From Oceanicola sp. 502str15 (lineage in GTDB: Bacteria > Pseudomonadota > Alphaproteobacteria > Rhodobacterales > Rhodobacteraceae): a stretch of DNA of 64,000 bases. The notes beneath the pieces were generated by a model. That model was given only the letters and a program-made list of their open reading frames with translations, had not been told where the DNA came from and searched no databases. Every line of letters begins with the position of its first letter. Position 1 is the stretch's first letter. Below are positions 40,209 through 48,615 of the stretch, one piece after another. Made by a program: the position numbers and the translations under genes. The stretch is taken from positions 3,038,501 to 3,102,500 of the forward strand of contig NZ_WYDQ01000001.1 in assembly GCF_024105635.1 (NCBI RefSeq), written 5' to 3'.

Positions 40209-41867
40209 CTAGAGCGGGATCAGAAAGAGGGTGATGATCGGGAAAGCGACAAGGATCGCAACCCGCACGATGTCGGAAGTGACGAACCAGATCACCGCCT
40301 TGTAGGTCTCGACCATGGGCGTGGTGCGGTCCATCGCGTTGATGATGAACAGGTTCATCCCCACCGGCGGCGTGATCAGCCCCACCTCGACCACGATCAG
40401 CACAAGGATCCCGAACCAGATCGCCACATGCTCCAGCGAGACCCGCGCCAGGTTGGCCTCGGTCGCGCCGCGCAGGCCGATCTCCTGCATCACGTCGCCA
40501 TCCAGCGTTCCACCGGCCTCCAGCGAGGCGCGGGCGGCCTGAACCACCTCGGGCGTTGTTTCGCCGAAGATCGCCGCCACCTGCGCCGGGGCAAGGTTGG
40601 CAGCATCGGCCACCGTGCCGAGGCCCAGCACCGCCATGTGCTCGTTGGCCTCCGCCAGCGCCCGCTCGAACCGGCTTTCGCGCATGCCTTCTATGGCCCC
40701 GGCCTGTAGCCCCTCAAACCACATCTGCGCCTCCGCGAACCAGCTTTCAAAACGGGCCTCCTGAAGCGCGTGCAGCGAGACCAGCCCGAAATCGAGGTTG
40801 GAGATGATCGGAAAGAAGATCGGGATCGTCAGCAGGATCATGCTGAGGCTGTCCATCAGGCAGCCGAAGACGAGATAGAAGGCGAGGATCAGGATCAGCA
40901 CCATCCAAGGGCTCCAGCCGAGGCCGACGATGGTGTTCGAAAGCTCCTGAGGCACCTGGCTCAGGGCGAGGAACGAGTTGTAGAAGCCCGCGCCCAGCAC
41001 GATGAAGAAAATCATCGCCGTCGCCTGCGCGGTGCTGATGATGCTTTCCTTGAACCGTGTCCAGTCGAGCTGGCCGCTCACCAGCGCGATCAGCCCGGTG
41101 CCCGCCGCACCCACGGCGGCACCCTCGGTCGGGGTGAACCAGCCAAGGTAAATGCCGCCCACCACGAGGCCGAACACCAGCAGCACCGGCCAGACATCAA
41201 GCAAAGCCCGGATGCGCTCGGCATAGGGCACCGGCTCGCGGGTGCCGGCCGCGTCTGGATACATCCGCACGTAGATGCTGATGGTGATCATGTAGCCGAT
41301 GGCGGCGAGGATGCCGGGGATGAAGGCAGCGAGGAACAGCTTGGCGATGTTCTGCTCGGTCAGGATCGCGTAGATCACGAGGATCACCGAAGGCGGGATG
41401 AGAATGCCCAGCGTCCCGCCCGCCGCCAACGTCGCGGTGGAAAAGCCCCCCGAGTAGCCGTAGCGCCGCAGCTCGGGCAGCGCGACCCGGCTCATGGTGG
41501 CGGCGGTGGCGAGCGAGGATCCGCAGATCGAGCCGAAGCCCGCACAGGCCCCCACCGAGGCCATGGCCACCCCGCCCTTGCGATGGCCCAGCCAGCTTTC
41601 GGCGGCCTTGAACAGCGCCGTCGACATGCCCGAGAGCGTGGCGAACTGCCCCATCAGCAGGAACATCGGGATGATGCTCAGCGAATAGCTGGAAAAGGTG
41701 GTGTAAACCTCGCTCTTCAGCTTCGCCAAAAACACCGTGGTCCCGCCGGTAGCATAGAACAGCCCGCCAAGGCCGACGACCAGCATGGCAAGCCCGATCG
41801 GGGCCCGCAGGAAGATCATGACAAGCAGGATCGGGAACGACAGGTATCCAAGTTCAAGCACGCTCAA
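40209..41867 (-). CDS. TRAP transporter large permease (DctM-like) with a 118-residue insertion
   Basis: A 552-residue membrane protein, against about 430 for typical DctM. It has the usual DctM segments (RAPIGLAMLVVGLGGLF, SIIPMFLLMGQF, AGFGSICGSSLATAATM, GGTLGILIPPSVILVIYAI, MDSLSMILLTIPIFFPI, GLITPPVGMNLFII). An extra soluble segment at residues 362-479, rich in Ala and Glu, separates the last two conserved parts. The start is TTG overlapping the DctQ stop (TTGA), with GTG two codons later as alternative. With DctQ it imports organic acids using an external binding protein; none is encoded nearby. Confidence 0.9.
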   Translation of the reverse strand: MSVLELGYLSFPILLVMIFLRAPIGLAMLVVGLGGLFYATGGTTVFLAKLKSEVYTTFSSYSLSIIPMFLLMGQFATLSGMSTALFKAAESWLGHRKGGVAMASVGACAGFGSICGSSLATAATMSRVALPELRRYGYSGGFSTATLAAGGTLGILIPPSVILVIYAILTEQNIAKLFLAAFIPGILAAIGYMITISIYVRMYPDAAGTREPVPYAERIRALLDVWPVLLVFGLVVGGIYLGWFTPTEGAAVGAAGTGLIALVSGQLDWTRFKESIISTAQATAMIFFIVLGAGFYNSFLALSQVPQELSNTIVGLGWSPWMVLILILAFYLVFGCLMDSLSMILLTIPIFFPIISNLDFGLVSLHALQEARFESWFAEAQMWFEGLQAGAIEGMRESRFERALAEANEHMAVLGLGTVADAANLAPAQVAAIFGETTPEVVQAARASLEAGGTLDGDVMQEIGLRGATEANLARVSLEHVAIWFGILVLIVVEVGLITPPVGMNLFIINAMDRTTPMVETYKAVIWFVTSDIVRVAILVAFPIITLFLIPL

Positions 41868-42448
41868 TGTGCCGCTCCTTCTGCCTTCGGAAGCCAGTGC
41901 TGATCGGTCGTCAGCTCCATGATGCGCCCCACGGCGCAGTAGACCGCCACCAGTGACGCCACGATCGCGGCGATGAAGCTGGCGAGGAAGGCCCACCAGA
42001 TGGGGAACTGCAACAGCAGCGAGGTCTCGCCATTGCCGATCTTGTCTTCTAGGCCGTAGTAGAGCCGCCAGGTGATGAGCAGCACGATCACGGTGAAGAC
42101 CACTTCCCAGAAGGCGATGATGACATCGTTGCGCCGCTTGGACAGGAAGGAGGTGAACACATCCACCGTCGCATGGGCGCTGAAGAGCTGGCAGATCGGC
42201 AGGAAGGAAAAGATCGTGAAGGCGATGCCCGCCTCGACGATCTCGAAGTCGCCGTTCACAGGTCCGGCCCCGGCGGCAAGGATCGTGTCGGAAAGGCTCT
42301 GCGAGAGGCCCTTCAGAAAGTCGGAATGCGCGAAGGTGTTCAACCCGCGGCCCAAGACGCTGATGCAGGTCAGAATGACAAGCGACACCAGCACGATGCC
42401 CCCCGTCAATGCCATGCCACGCGCGAGGCCTGTCATGAATTTAAGCAC
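41864..42448 (-). CDS. TRAP transporter small permease (DctQ-like)
   Basis: A 194-residue protein with four membrane helices. The GTG start at 42448 has GGGGGAG 5 bp upstream; an in-frame ATG at 42436 is the alternative. It contains the conserved Q-domain features near FEIVEAGIAFTIFSFLPICQLFSAHATVDVF. A non-standard segment (HSDFLKGLSQSLSDTILAAGAGPVNGD) lies after the first helix. DctQ couples to DctM in binding-protein-dependent secondary transport. It lies between the hydroxycinnamate and gentisate operons, which suggests aromatic-acid import. Confidence 0.87.
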   Translation of the reverse strand: MLKFMTGLARGMALTGGIVLVSLVILTCISVLGRGLNTFAHSDFLKGLSQSLSDTILAAGAGPVNGDFEIVEAGIAFTIFSFLPICQLFSAHATVDVFTSFLSKRRNDVIIAFWEVVFTVIVLLITWRLYYGLEDKIGNGETSLLLQFPIWWAFLASFIAAIVASLVAVYCAVGRIMELTTDQHWLPKAEGAAH

Positions 42449-42606
42449 TGCTCTCCCCCTCCCCAAGGGTCTGCCAGGCCTTGTTTCTTTACGGCCGGAA
42501 GCCGAACTCCCCTAGCCTGCCCCGCCCGCCAAATCCAGCATTTCCTGCGCTTTTCGAATGGCGCTCCCGCAAGATTCATGCGGCCGCGCAATCAACGCAA
42601 AAAATC

Positions 42607-42621
42607 GTTATGCCACATAAC
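42607..42621. promoter_or_regulatory. 15-bp palindrome upstream of the TRAP genes
   Basis: GTTATGCCACATAAC has perfect 6-bp arms around CCA. It lies 159 bp before dctQ in the gap after the 3-hydroxybenzoate hydroxylase gene. A TATAGT-like -10 (minus strand) is adjacent. Candidate operator for the transporter; no match to a named regulator is claimed. Confidence 0.45.
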
Positions 42622-42655
42622 TATACCGGAGGTGGCCCTGTAAAGCCCATTTCCC

Positions 42656-43867
42656 TCAGGCGCGTCCCAATGTCTCGGAAGACACCGCGCCCTCGAGCCC
42701 GGTGGAGCCGTAAAGCCAGGCCACCGCGTCATACCAGTCCTCGGGCGATTTGGCACTCATAACCGTGTTGCGCAGCTCCGCATGGGCGCCCTCGGGATGG
42801 TAGACATGGGTGCCGATCTCGCGGCTCTGGAGCTGAATCCGCGCCGTGCGCTGCCGACGCATCTCGTTGTAGCGCCTCAGCATGGCTCCCATCTCGCCGC
42901 CCTCCGCCGCCAGGTGTGAGAGCGCCACCGCATCCTCCATCGCCATGCAGGCGCCCTGCGCAAAGTATTGCATCGTCGGATGGGCCGCATCGCCCAGCAG
43001 CGCCACCCGCCCGTCGACCCAGTTCAGCACCGGGTCACGGTCGCACAGCACCCAAACCTTCCAGTCCCGCCCCTTCTCGATGATCTGCCGCGCCTTGGGG
43101 CTGATGTGCTCAAACCCCTTCGCCACCTCCTCATGGGTCACCGGCTTTCCGGCCACCGGCTCCGGCGCGTCATTGTGATAGGTCACCACGAGGTTCCAGC
43201 TCTCCCCGCCCTGAAGCGGGTAATGCACGATATGGCACTTCGGCCCGGCCCAGAGCGTTGCCGCGTTCCAGCGCAGGTCTTCGGGCATGTCGTCGGTCGG
43301 GATCACCGAGCGATAGGTCGAATGCCCCGAAACCCGTGGCATCCCGTCACCCACAAGCTGCTGGCGGATATTGCTCCACAGCCCGTCCGCCCCGATCAGC
43401 GCCGTGCCCGTCACCCGCTCGCCGCCCGCCAGCACCGCGCTGGCGCTGCCTGCGTCCTGCACATAGCCCGTCACCTCGCAGGAGGTGCGCAGCTCCACCA
43501 GCTCATGCGCCTCGCAGGCCCGCAGAAACACCCCGTGCAGATCGCCCCGATGCACCACCGCATAGGGGTTGCCAAACCTCGTGCGAAAATCCTCGCCCAG
43601 CGGAATCCGGGTGATCTCGTCGCCGCTCATCGCATCCATCAGGCGCAGGTTGTCGATGTAAACGGCCATCTCCCGCGCGGTGTCGCCCACCCCGAGGTAG
43701 TCGAAGGCATGAAAGGCGTTCGGCCCAAGCTGAATGCCCGCGCCGATCTCCCCCAGCCTGCTGGCCTTTTCCAGCACGATCGAGCGCAGCCCCTTCTGCG
43801 CCAGCCCAATGGCCAGCGCGAGCCCGCCGATCCCGCCGCCTGCAATCACGTAACGGTCGTTGCGCAT
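42656..43867 (-). CDS. nagX: 3-hydroxybenzoate 6-monooxygenase
   Basis: A 403-residue FAD aromatic hydroxylase. The N-terminal GGGIGGLALAIGLAQ is the dinucleotide motif, GLWSNIR the DG-type motif region, and LLGDAAHPTMQYFAQGACMAMEDA the second FAD motif. The closest known group is 3-hydroxybenzoate 6-hydroxylase (NagX/MhbM), which makes gentisate using NADH and O2, although salicylate hydroxylases share the fold. Location as the last gene of a gentisate cleavage operon supports this. It ends the operon 21 bp after the isomerase gene. Confidence 0.88.
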   Translation of the reverse strand: MRNDRYVIAGGGIGGLALAIGLAQKGLRSIVLEKASRLGEIGAGIQLGPNAFHAFDYLGVGDTAREMAVYIDNLRLMDAMSGDEITRIPLGEDFRTRFGNPYAVVHRGDLHGVFLRACEAHELVELRTSCEVTGYVQDAGSASAVLAGGERVTGTALIGADGLWSNIRQQLVGDGMPRVSGHSTYRSVIPTDDMPEDLRWNAATLWAGPKCHIVHYPLQGGESWNLVVTYHNDAPEPVAGKPVTHEEVAKGFEHISPKARQIIEKGRDWKVWVLCDRDPVLNWVDGRVALLGDAAHPTMQYFAQGACMAMEDAVALSHLAAEGGEMGAMLRRYNEMRRQRTARIQLQSREIGTHVYHPEGAHAELRNTVMSAKSPEDWYDAVAWLYGSTGLEGAVSSETLGRA

Positions 43868-43888
43868 CGGGTCTCCTCCCCCGGTTGG

Positions 43889-44527
43889 CTATTCCGCGTC
43901 CGGCTGCTGGCTCGGATGCGCCTCGGCAAAGGCCGGCAGCGCGTTGCAGGCCTCTGCGATGCGGGTGACATTGGGCATCCCGCTCAGGTCCACCTTGAAC
44001 CGCGCCGCCGAAAACACCTGCGGCACGAGGTAGACATCGGCCATGCCCGGCGTCTCACCAAAGCAGAACTGCCGCGCCGGGGCCTTCGCCAGAAGCGCCT
44101 CGCAGGCCGCCAGCCCGTCGCCAATCCAGCGCTGGCACCAAGCCTCCACGCCCTCCTGATCCTGCCCGTATTCGGCCCGCAGGTATTGCAGCACCCGCAG
44201 GTTTTGCAGCGGGTGAATCTCGCAGGCGATGGCAGCGCAGAAGGCCCGCACATGCGCCCGCTCGATCGGGTCATCGGGCAGCAGCTTCGGCTCCGGGTGG
44301 GTCTCGTCCAGCCACTCCAGAATGGCCGGGCTCTGCGTCAGCACCTCGCCGCCGTCCAGCTCGAAGGCGGGCACGAGTGCCTGCGGGTTCAACCCCTTGA
44401 AGCCCTCCGCCTTCTGCTGTCCCTGCGCCAGATGCACCGACACAAAGTCATAGCCCACGCCCTTCAGGTTGCAGGCAATCCGGCAGCGATAACTGCTCGA
44501 CGAGCGGAAATAGCCATGAAACCTCAT
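43889..44527 (-). CDS. nagL: Maleylpyruvate isomerase (zeta-class GST)
   Basis: A 212-residue glutathione-dependent isomerase. The SSSYR motif (residues 9-13) carries the Ser that activates glutathione, and QSPAILEWLDE is the GST N-domain glutathione contact. It converts maleylpyruvate to fumarylpyruvate. Zeta-class maleylacetoacetate isomerases look the same; the adjoining gentisate dioxygenase and fumarylpyruvate hydrolase decide the substrate. Overlap with nagK is 4 bases. Confidence 0.91.
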   Translation of the reverse strand: MRFHGYFRSSSSYRCRIACNLKGVGYDFVSVHLAQGQQKAEGFKGLNPQALVPAFELDGGEVLTQSPAILEWLDETHPEPKLLPDDPIERAHVRAFCAAIACEIHPLQNLRVLQYLRAEYGQDQEGVEAWCQRWIGDGLAACEALLAKAPARQFCFGETPGMADVYLVPQVFSAARFKVDLSGMPNVTRIAEACNALPAFAEAHPSQQPDAE

Positions 44528-45219
44528 TCCGCCGGCCCGATATCCAGTGCAATCGGGTCCAGCCCGTCGATCCCGCCGGTGATCTTGTCACCCGCCACCA
44601 CCGGGCCAACCCCCTCCGGCGTGCCGGTCAGGATGATATCGCCGGGGCGCAGGTGGTAGAACTTCGACAGATGCGCAATCACCTCGGGCACCTTGTGGAT
44701 CAGCAGGTCGAGCGTGCTGTCCTGCCTCGAGACCCCGTTCACCTCCAGATGAATCCGCTGCGCGTCCACCGCAAACTCGCCCGCCTTGGTCAGCGGCGAG
44801 AGCACGCAGGAGCCCTCCACATCCTTGCCCAGCATCCACGGACGCTTCTTGTTGCGCGAGGCGATCTGCTGGTCGCGCCGGGTCATGTCCAGCCCGCAGC
44901 CAAAGGCATAGACCGCCGCCGCGCCCTGCTCCGCGGTGCCCTTGAACACCTCCGCCCCCAGCGCCACCACCAGCTCCATCTCGTAATGGAAATCCTCGGT
45001 CCCCGGCGGGTAGGGCAGGGTGCCGCCCGTCGCCAGAACCGAGTGCAACTGCTTGGAAAAGTAAAACGGCGCCTCCCGGTCCACCTCGAAGCCCATCTCC
45101 TCGGCATGGGCGGCATAGTTGCGCCCGACGCAGAAGATCCGGTGAATCGGGTATTCGGCGGCCTCGCCCTTCACGGGGATGCTCTGCACCTCGGGGGCGG
45201 CAAAGAGATAGTCGGTCAT
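44524..45219 (-). CDS. nagK: Fumarylpyruvate hydrolase (FAH family)
   Basis: A 231-residue FAH-fold enzyme. IFCVGRNYAAHAEEMG and FHYEMELVVALG (metal ligand Glu pair), CGLDMTRRDQQ and the RPWMLGKDVEGSC stretch are characteristic, with GDIILTGTPEGVGPV near the C-terminus. It splits fumarylpyruvate to fumarate and pyruvate. It overlaps both neighbours in the operon by ATGA. A Mg/Mn ion is expected. Confidence 0.92.
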   Translation of the reverse strand: MTDYLFAAPEVQSIPVKGEAAEYPIHRIFCVGRNYAAHAEEMGFEVDREAPFYFSKQLHSVLATGGTLPYPPGTEDFHYEMELVVALGAEVFKGTAEQGAAAVYAFGCGLDMTRRDQQIASRNKKRPWMLGKDVEGSCVLSPLTKAGEFAVDAQRIHLEVNGVSRQDSTLDLLIHKVPEVIAHLSKFYHLRPGDIILTGTPEGVGPVVAGDKITGGIDGLDPIALDIGPAE

Positions 45220-46250
45220 CGGCTGCGTTCCTCGTAATAGTCCAGCTTCTCCTGAAGCGGGCGGTCATGGATGCGAACGAGGAAAGACTCCGCGTCGGCA
45301 TGGTGCGTGATCTCGGCAAAGACCGGCGCGGTAAAGGTGTCTTTCGCGGCCCAGTCGATGCGCTGGCCGTTGACGATGGAATGCCCGCTGCCCTCGATCA
45401 CGTGAAAGGCGCTGGAGCAGCTTCGCAGAGGCGGGCGCTCCTCGCCCCCGGCCTCCACCATCATCGCTGTAAAGCCCATGGTCGGCAGAATGTCGGCGCC
45501 GGTCTCGGGGTTGATGTAATCCAGCTCCACCACCGGGCCGCCGTCGTATTTCATCGTCTCCACCAGCGCCTCACGGGTCCGCGCCCATGGGTAGCGCGCC
45601 ATCGGATAGCGGCGCGGTTTGGCCCCCAGCTTGCGGGCCGGGGCAAGGCCCGCGGCGCGATAATCTATCTGGCTGGCATCCGGCCGGTTGCGCTGGTTCT
45701 GCAACGGGCCTTCCTCGGCATAGGAGCCTTCGAGGTAAACAAACAGCGGCAGGTCCAGCGCATCGAGCCAGACAACCGGGTCTTTTCCCTCATGGCCATG
45801 GTCATGCCACTCGCCGCCGGGGGTGAGCACAAGGTCGCCCTCCTGCATCGGCAGCTTCTCTCCGTCCACCACCGTGTAGCCGCCCTCGCCCTCCACGATG
45901 ATCCGCACCGCGCTGGGGGTGTGCACATGGGCCGGGGCGGTCTCGCCGGGCAGCAGGAACTGAAGGCCAAGGTAGATCGAGGAGGTCGCCTGCATCGCCC
46001 CCACGCCGCGCCCCGGATCGCTCAGCACCAGCACCCGCCGCTCGGCCTTTTCCACCGGCGTCAGCTCGCCCGCGCGGTGCAGCAGCGGGCGGATCGCCTG
46101 GTAGCGCCAGTGGCCGGGTTTGGTTTGCGGGTTGGGCGCGCCATGGGGCAGCACGTTGCGCATCATCGGCCAGAGCGGGGCAACCCCCGCCGCGGCCATA
46201 TCCTCCCGGTAATCCTCCGGAAGCTCTTCGAGTGTTCCGAGCTGTGCCAT
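45216..46250 (-). CDS. nagI: Gentisate 1,2-dioxygenase
   Basis: A 344-residue double-cupin ring-cleavage enzyme. The Fe-binding cupin motif HVHTPSAVRIIVEGEGG (His near 108 and 110) and the later GGEWHDHGHEG His form the iron site. The C-terminal half is the second cupin (CSSAFHVIEGSGHSIVNGQRIDW). It opens gentisate to maleylpyruvate with O2. It is the first gene of the four-gene operon, 27 bp downstream of a palindromic operator. The symbol follows naphthalene-plasmid usage and is unrelated to glucosamine nag genes. Confidence 0.94.
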   Translation of the reverse strand: MAQLGTLEELPEDYREDMAAAGVAPLWPMMRNVLPHGAPNPQTKPGHWRYQAIRPLLHRAGELTPVEKAERRVLVLSDPGRGVGAMQATSSIYLGLQFLLPGETAPAHVHTPSAVRIIVEGEGGYTVVDGEKLPMQEGDLVLTPGGEWHDHGHEGKDPVVWLDALDLPLFVYLEGSYAEEGPLQNQRNRPDASQIDYRAAGLAPARKLGAKPRRYPMARYPWARTREALVETMKYDGGPVVELDYINPETGADILPTMGFTAMMVEAGGEERPPLRSCSSAFHVIEGSGHSIVNGQRIDWAAKDTFTAPVFAEITHHADAESFLVRIHDRPLQEKLDYYEERSR

Positions 46251-46276
46251 GGTTCCTCCCTCCGGCGTTATTGGTG

Positions 46277-46305
46277 TGCATACTTACTATAAGCATGCTT
46301 GTCAA
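46277..46305 (-). promoter_or_regulatory. Promoter and operator of the gentisate operon
   Basis: Minus strand TTGACA (46305-46300), a 17-bp spacer, TATGCA (46282-46277). A palindrome with pattern GCAT-N-CTTA-N3-TAAG-N-ATGC at 46278-46298 fills the spacer and -10, so a bound regulator would block RNA polymerase. It lies about 27 bp upstream of the dioxygenase start. The binding protein is unknown; a MarR or GntR type would fit. Confidence 0.72.
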
Positions 46306-47396
46306 TTACCCCGCCCGACCCTACCCTGCCAACCCACCGGCTCCACCACAAGAGGCCCGCCTTGCCCGCAATCCACAACCTGCCCTGACCTGACCGCAGG
46401 CTGGAACCAGATCTCGGTGGCTGTCACCGCACAGAGCGGAGGCGTGCAATATGCCGCTCTCTCTGACCCTCTGGCCGAGGCCAAACCATCGCACCAGCGC
46501 GACACCCACCGAGGCGGGCAATGCCTCATAAAGCTCGCCCGCTGCACGTTCACCCACGAGCAGGCCATGGCGCCGCCGTGCCACCGCGCTCGCCGGAAAC
46601 CCGGCCATCGCCCGGCCGCCTGCTTGGCGGCCCTTGCCCGGCGCAGGGTTTCGGCGTGCACATGGATGCCGTCGCAGATCACCCCCGCGCTCAGCCGCCC
46701 CTCCGCCAGCGCCGCGCCCACCAGCCCCGGCGCGCGACTGCCCATCTGGCTCATCGCGTTGAACAGATGGGTCACGCAGGTCGCGCCTGCTTCCACGTAG
46801 CGCCGCGCCTCCTCATAGCTGCAATCGCTGTGCCCGAGAGACACCAGCACCCCATCCGCCACCAGCCGCGCCACCTGCGCCGGGCTGACCGAGGCCGGGG
46901 CCAGCGTTACCTTCAGCCGCCCCGGCGCGGCCAGCAGGCGCTGAAGGTCGTCCTCGCCCATCTCGCGGATCAGCGCCGGGCTGTGGGCCCCGGCGCGCAC
47001 CGGGTCAAGGTGCGGCCCCTCAAGGTGCAGCCCGATCACGCCGCGCACCGTCGATCCCGCCAGCGCCAGCGCCGCCTCCGTCATCTTCGGCGTGGCGGTG
47101 ATGAGCGTGGGGAGGATCGAGGTCGTGCCGCAGGCCGCATGGGCGCGGGCCATGGTCTCGAGCCGCGCCGCGGTGGGGCCATCGTTCAGCATCACCCCGC
47201 CGCCGCCGTTCACCTGCAAATCCACGTAGCCCGGCGCGAGGATCTCGGCCCCGGTCTCCACCATGGCGCAGCCCTCGGGCAGATCGCCCGGCTCGGCCAG
47301 CATCACCACCTGCGGCCCCTGCACCACCAGCGCCACGCCCCGGCGCAGCGCCACGCCGTCATGCACGGCCCCGGCGATATAGGCGGTTGCGCTCAT
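46302..47396 (-). pseudogene. nagA: N-acetylglucosamine-6-phosphate deacetylase, 3' end replaced
   Basis: The ORF is 364 residues from MSATAYIAGAVHDG. Residues 1-258 are clearly NagA: APGYVDLQVNGGGGVMLNDG, GLHLEGPHLDP with the metal-binding Glu, SLGHSDCSYEEA, CVTHLFNAMS and VICDGIHVHAETL. Homology stops near 46623 and the remaining 106 residues are Arg/Trp/Cys-rich and unrelated in any frame. The catalytic Asp (VTDA) and the whole C-terminal strand region are therefore lost. Probably inactive. The kinase gene upstream overlaps it by ATGA. The junction lies some 320 bp from the gentisate promoter. Confidence 0.75.
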
Positions 47397-48241
47397 GGAC
47401 GCTGCTCCAGGGCCAGCGCCAATGCCCCCTCCAGCGCCGTGCCCTGCGCGGGCACAAGCGCGGCCTGCATCTGCGCGGGCAACGCGGCCGCATAGCGCGG
47501 CCCGGCCCCGCCGGTCAGGCACAGCACGTCGCCCGCCTGCCAACCCAGCCGCGCCACGCCGCGGGCAATGTAATCCGCACCCCTCGCAATGATCTGCCCG
47601 GCCACAGCATCCTCCCCGGCGTCAAACACCCGTGGCGCGAGCCGGGCAAAATCCCGCGGCCCGGCGCTGGCGGCAAAGCCGACCACGCCCGCCGCGCCGC
47701 CCATCTCCTGTGCCACAGCGCGGGTCAGGTCCGAGCCCTCCGCCAAGCCGTCGGCCCCCGCGATCACCGCGCGCAGCAGCTCTCGCCCCACCCAGGCGCC
47801 CGAGGCCTCATCCCCCAGCACCAGCCCGTGCCCGCCGATCGACGCAAACCCCTCCGGCCCCTGCCGCGCAATGTAGGAGCCGGTGCCAATGCCCGCCACG
47901 TATCCGGCCCCCGCGCCCAGCGCTCCGCGCACGGCTGCGCGGCGGTCTTCCTCGACCACGGCGGCCAAGGGCAGCGCGGCGGCAACCGCCCGGGCGATCT
48001 CGTCGTTCACAACACCGGCGAGGGCAAAATGGGCCGGCACCCCGCGCAGCGCGTCAATCGCAAGCCCCGCCTGGGCCGCAACCCGCTCCAGCAGCGCCAG
48101 CACCTCCGCCACCGCACCGGCAAAATCCGAGGTGGCATTGGCCGGCCCGCCCTTCGCCTCGTGGCGCCGGCCATCCCACAACAGCGCAAGCCGCGCACCG
48201 CTGCCGCCTCCGTCACACCCGATTGCCCGATCCCCTGTCAT
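47393..48241 (-). CDS. N-acetylglucosamine/glucosamine kinase (BadF/BcrA ATPase fold)
   Basis: A 282-residue sugar kinase starting at MTGDRAIGCDGGGSGARLAL, the phosphate-binding loop of the ASKHA fold. GAGAGYVAGIGTGSYIARQ is the second phosphate motif and GGHGLVLGDEASGAWVGRELL a conserved stretch. It would phosphorylate amino sugars. Its stop overlaps the nagA start (ATGA), so kinase and deacetylase were one recycling operon. With nagA truncated, only the kinase probably works. A longer start at 48349 is Arg/Cys-rich and unlikely. Confidence 0.88.
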   Translation of the reverse strand: MTGDRAIGCDGGGSGARLALLWDGRRHEAKGGPANATSDFAGAVAEVLALLERVAAQAGLAIDALRGVPAHFALAGVVNDEIARAVAAALPLAAVVEEDRRAAVRGALGAGAGYVAGIGTGSYIARQGPEGFASIGGHGLVLGDEASGAWVGRELLRAVIAGADGLAEGSDLTRAVAQEMGGAAGVVGFAASAGPRDFARLAPRVFDAGEDAVAGQIIARGADYIARGVARLGWQAGDVLCLTGGAGPRYAAALPAQMQAALVPAQGTALEGALALALEQRP

Positions 48242-48363
48242 CCGCCCGTTATCGCACGCCCCGCGGCATAGAAAAGCCCCCAACTCGGCACAGCCGTTGC
48301 GATCTGCACTCGTTTTCCATACCCTTTCACCGGGGAGTTTCATGTGCATTTCAGGGGACCAAA

Positions 48364-48564
48364 ATGCCGGACAAATCTGTTGAGGCCGTTGCGCAGCACA
48401 TCCTGTCGCTCGGCGACATGGAAGTGGCTGATTTCATTCGAACCGAAGTGTCCAAGAAGCGCCTGAGCGGCAAGCTTCACCTGCTCAACGACGGCGCGAG
48501 CCACGGCTCCGACGATTCGCGCCAGCTCGCCCGACAGGCGATCGAAAGACTCGGATTTCTCTGA
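48364..48564 (+). CDS. Small hypothetical protein (66 residues)
   Basis: MPDKSVEAVAQHILSLGDMEV and the rest form a predicted helical, charged protein with no signal or membrane segment. Shine-Dalgarno AGGGGA is 5 bp upstream and codon use is normal. No family is recognised. It is divergent from the kinase gene and convergent with the polysaccharide export gene. Function unknown. Confidence 0.72.
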   Translation: MPDKSVEAVAQHILSLGDMEVADFIRTEVSKKRLSGKLHLLNDGASHGSDDSRQLARQAIERLGFL

Positions 48565-48615
48565 AAAGCTAAGTCGCGCGCCCGCCAGCGGGCACCGCTT
48601 CGGCCCCTGAAGGCG

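Noticed and set aside
46321-46608. Alternative minus-strand frame as a frameshifted continuation of nagA
   Set aside because: The 95-residue translation shows no NagA C-terminal motifs (no VTDA or LAGS-like segment), so a simple frameshift does not restore the gene.
46249-46800. Plus-strand open frame of 183 codons over the nagA junction
   Set aside because: It has no recognisable domain or Shine-Dalgarno and overlaps the gentisate promoter. It is more likely chance reading through scar DNA.
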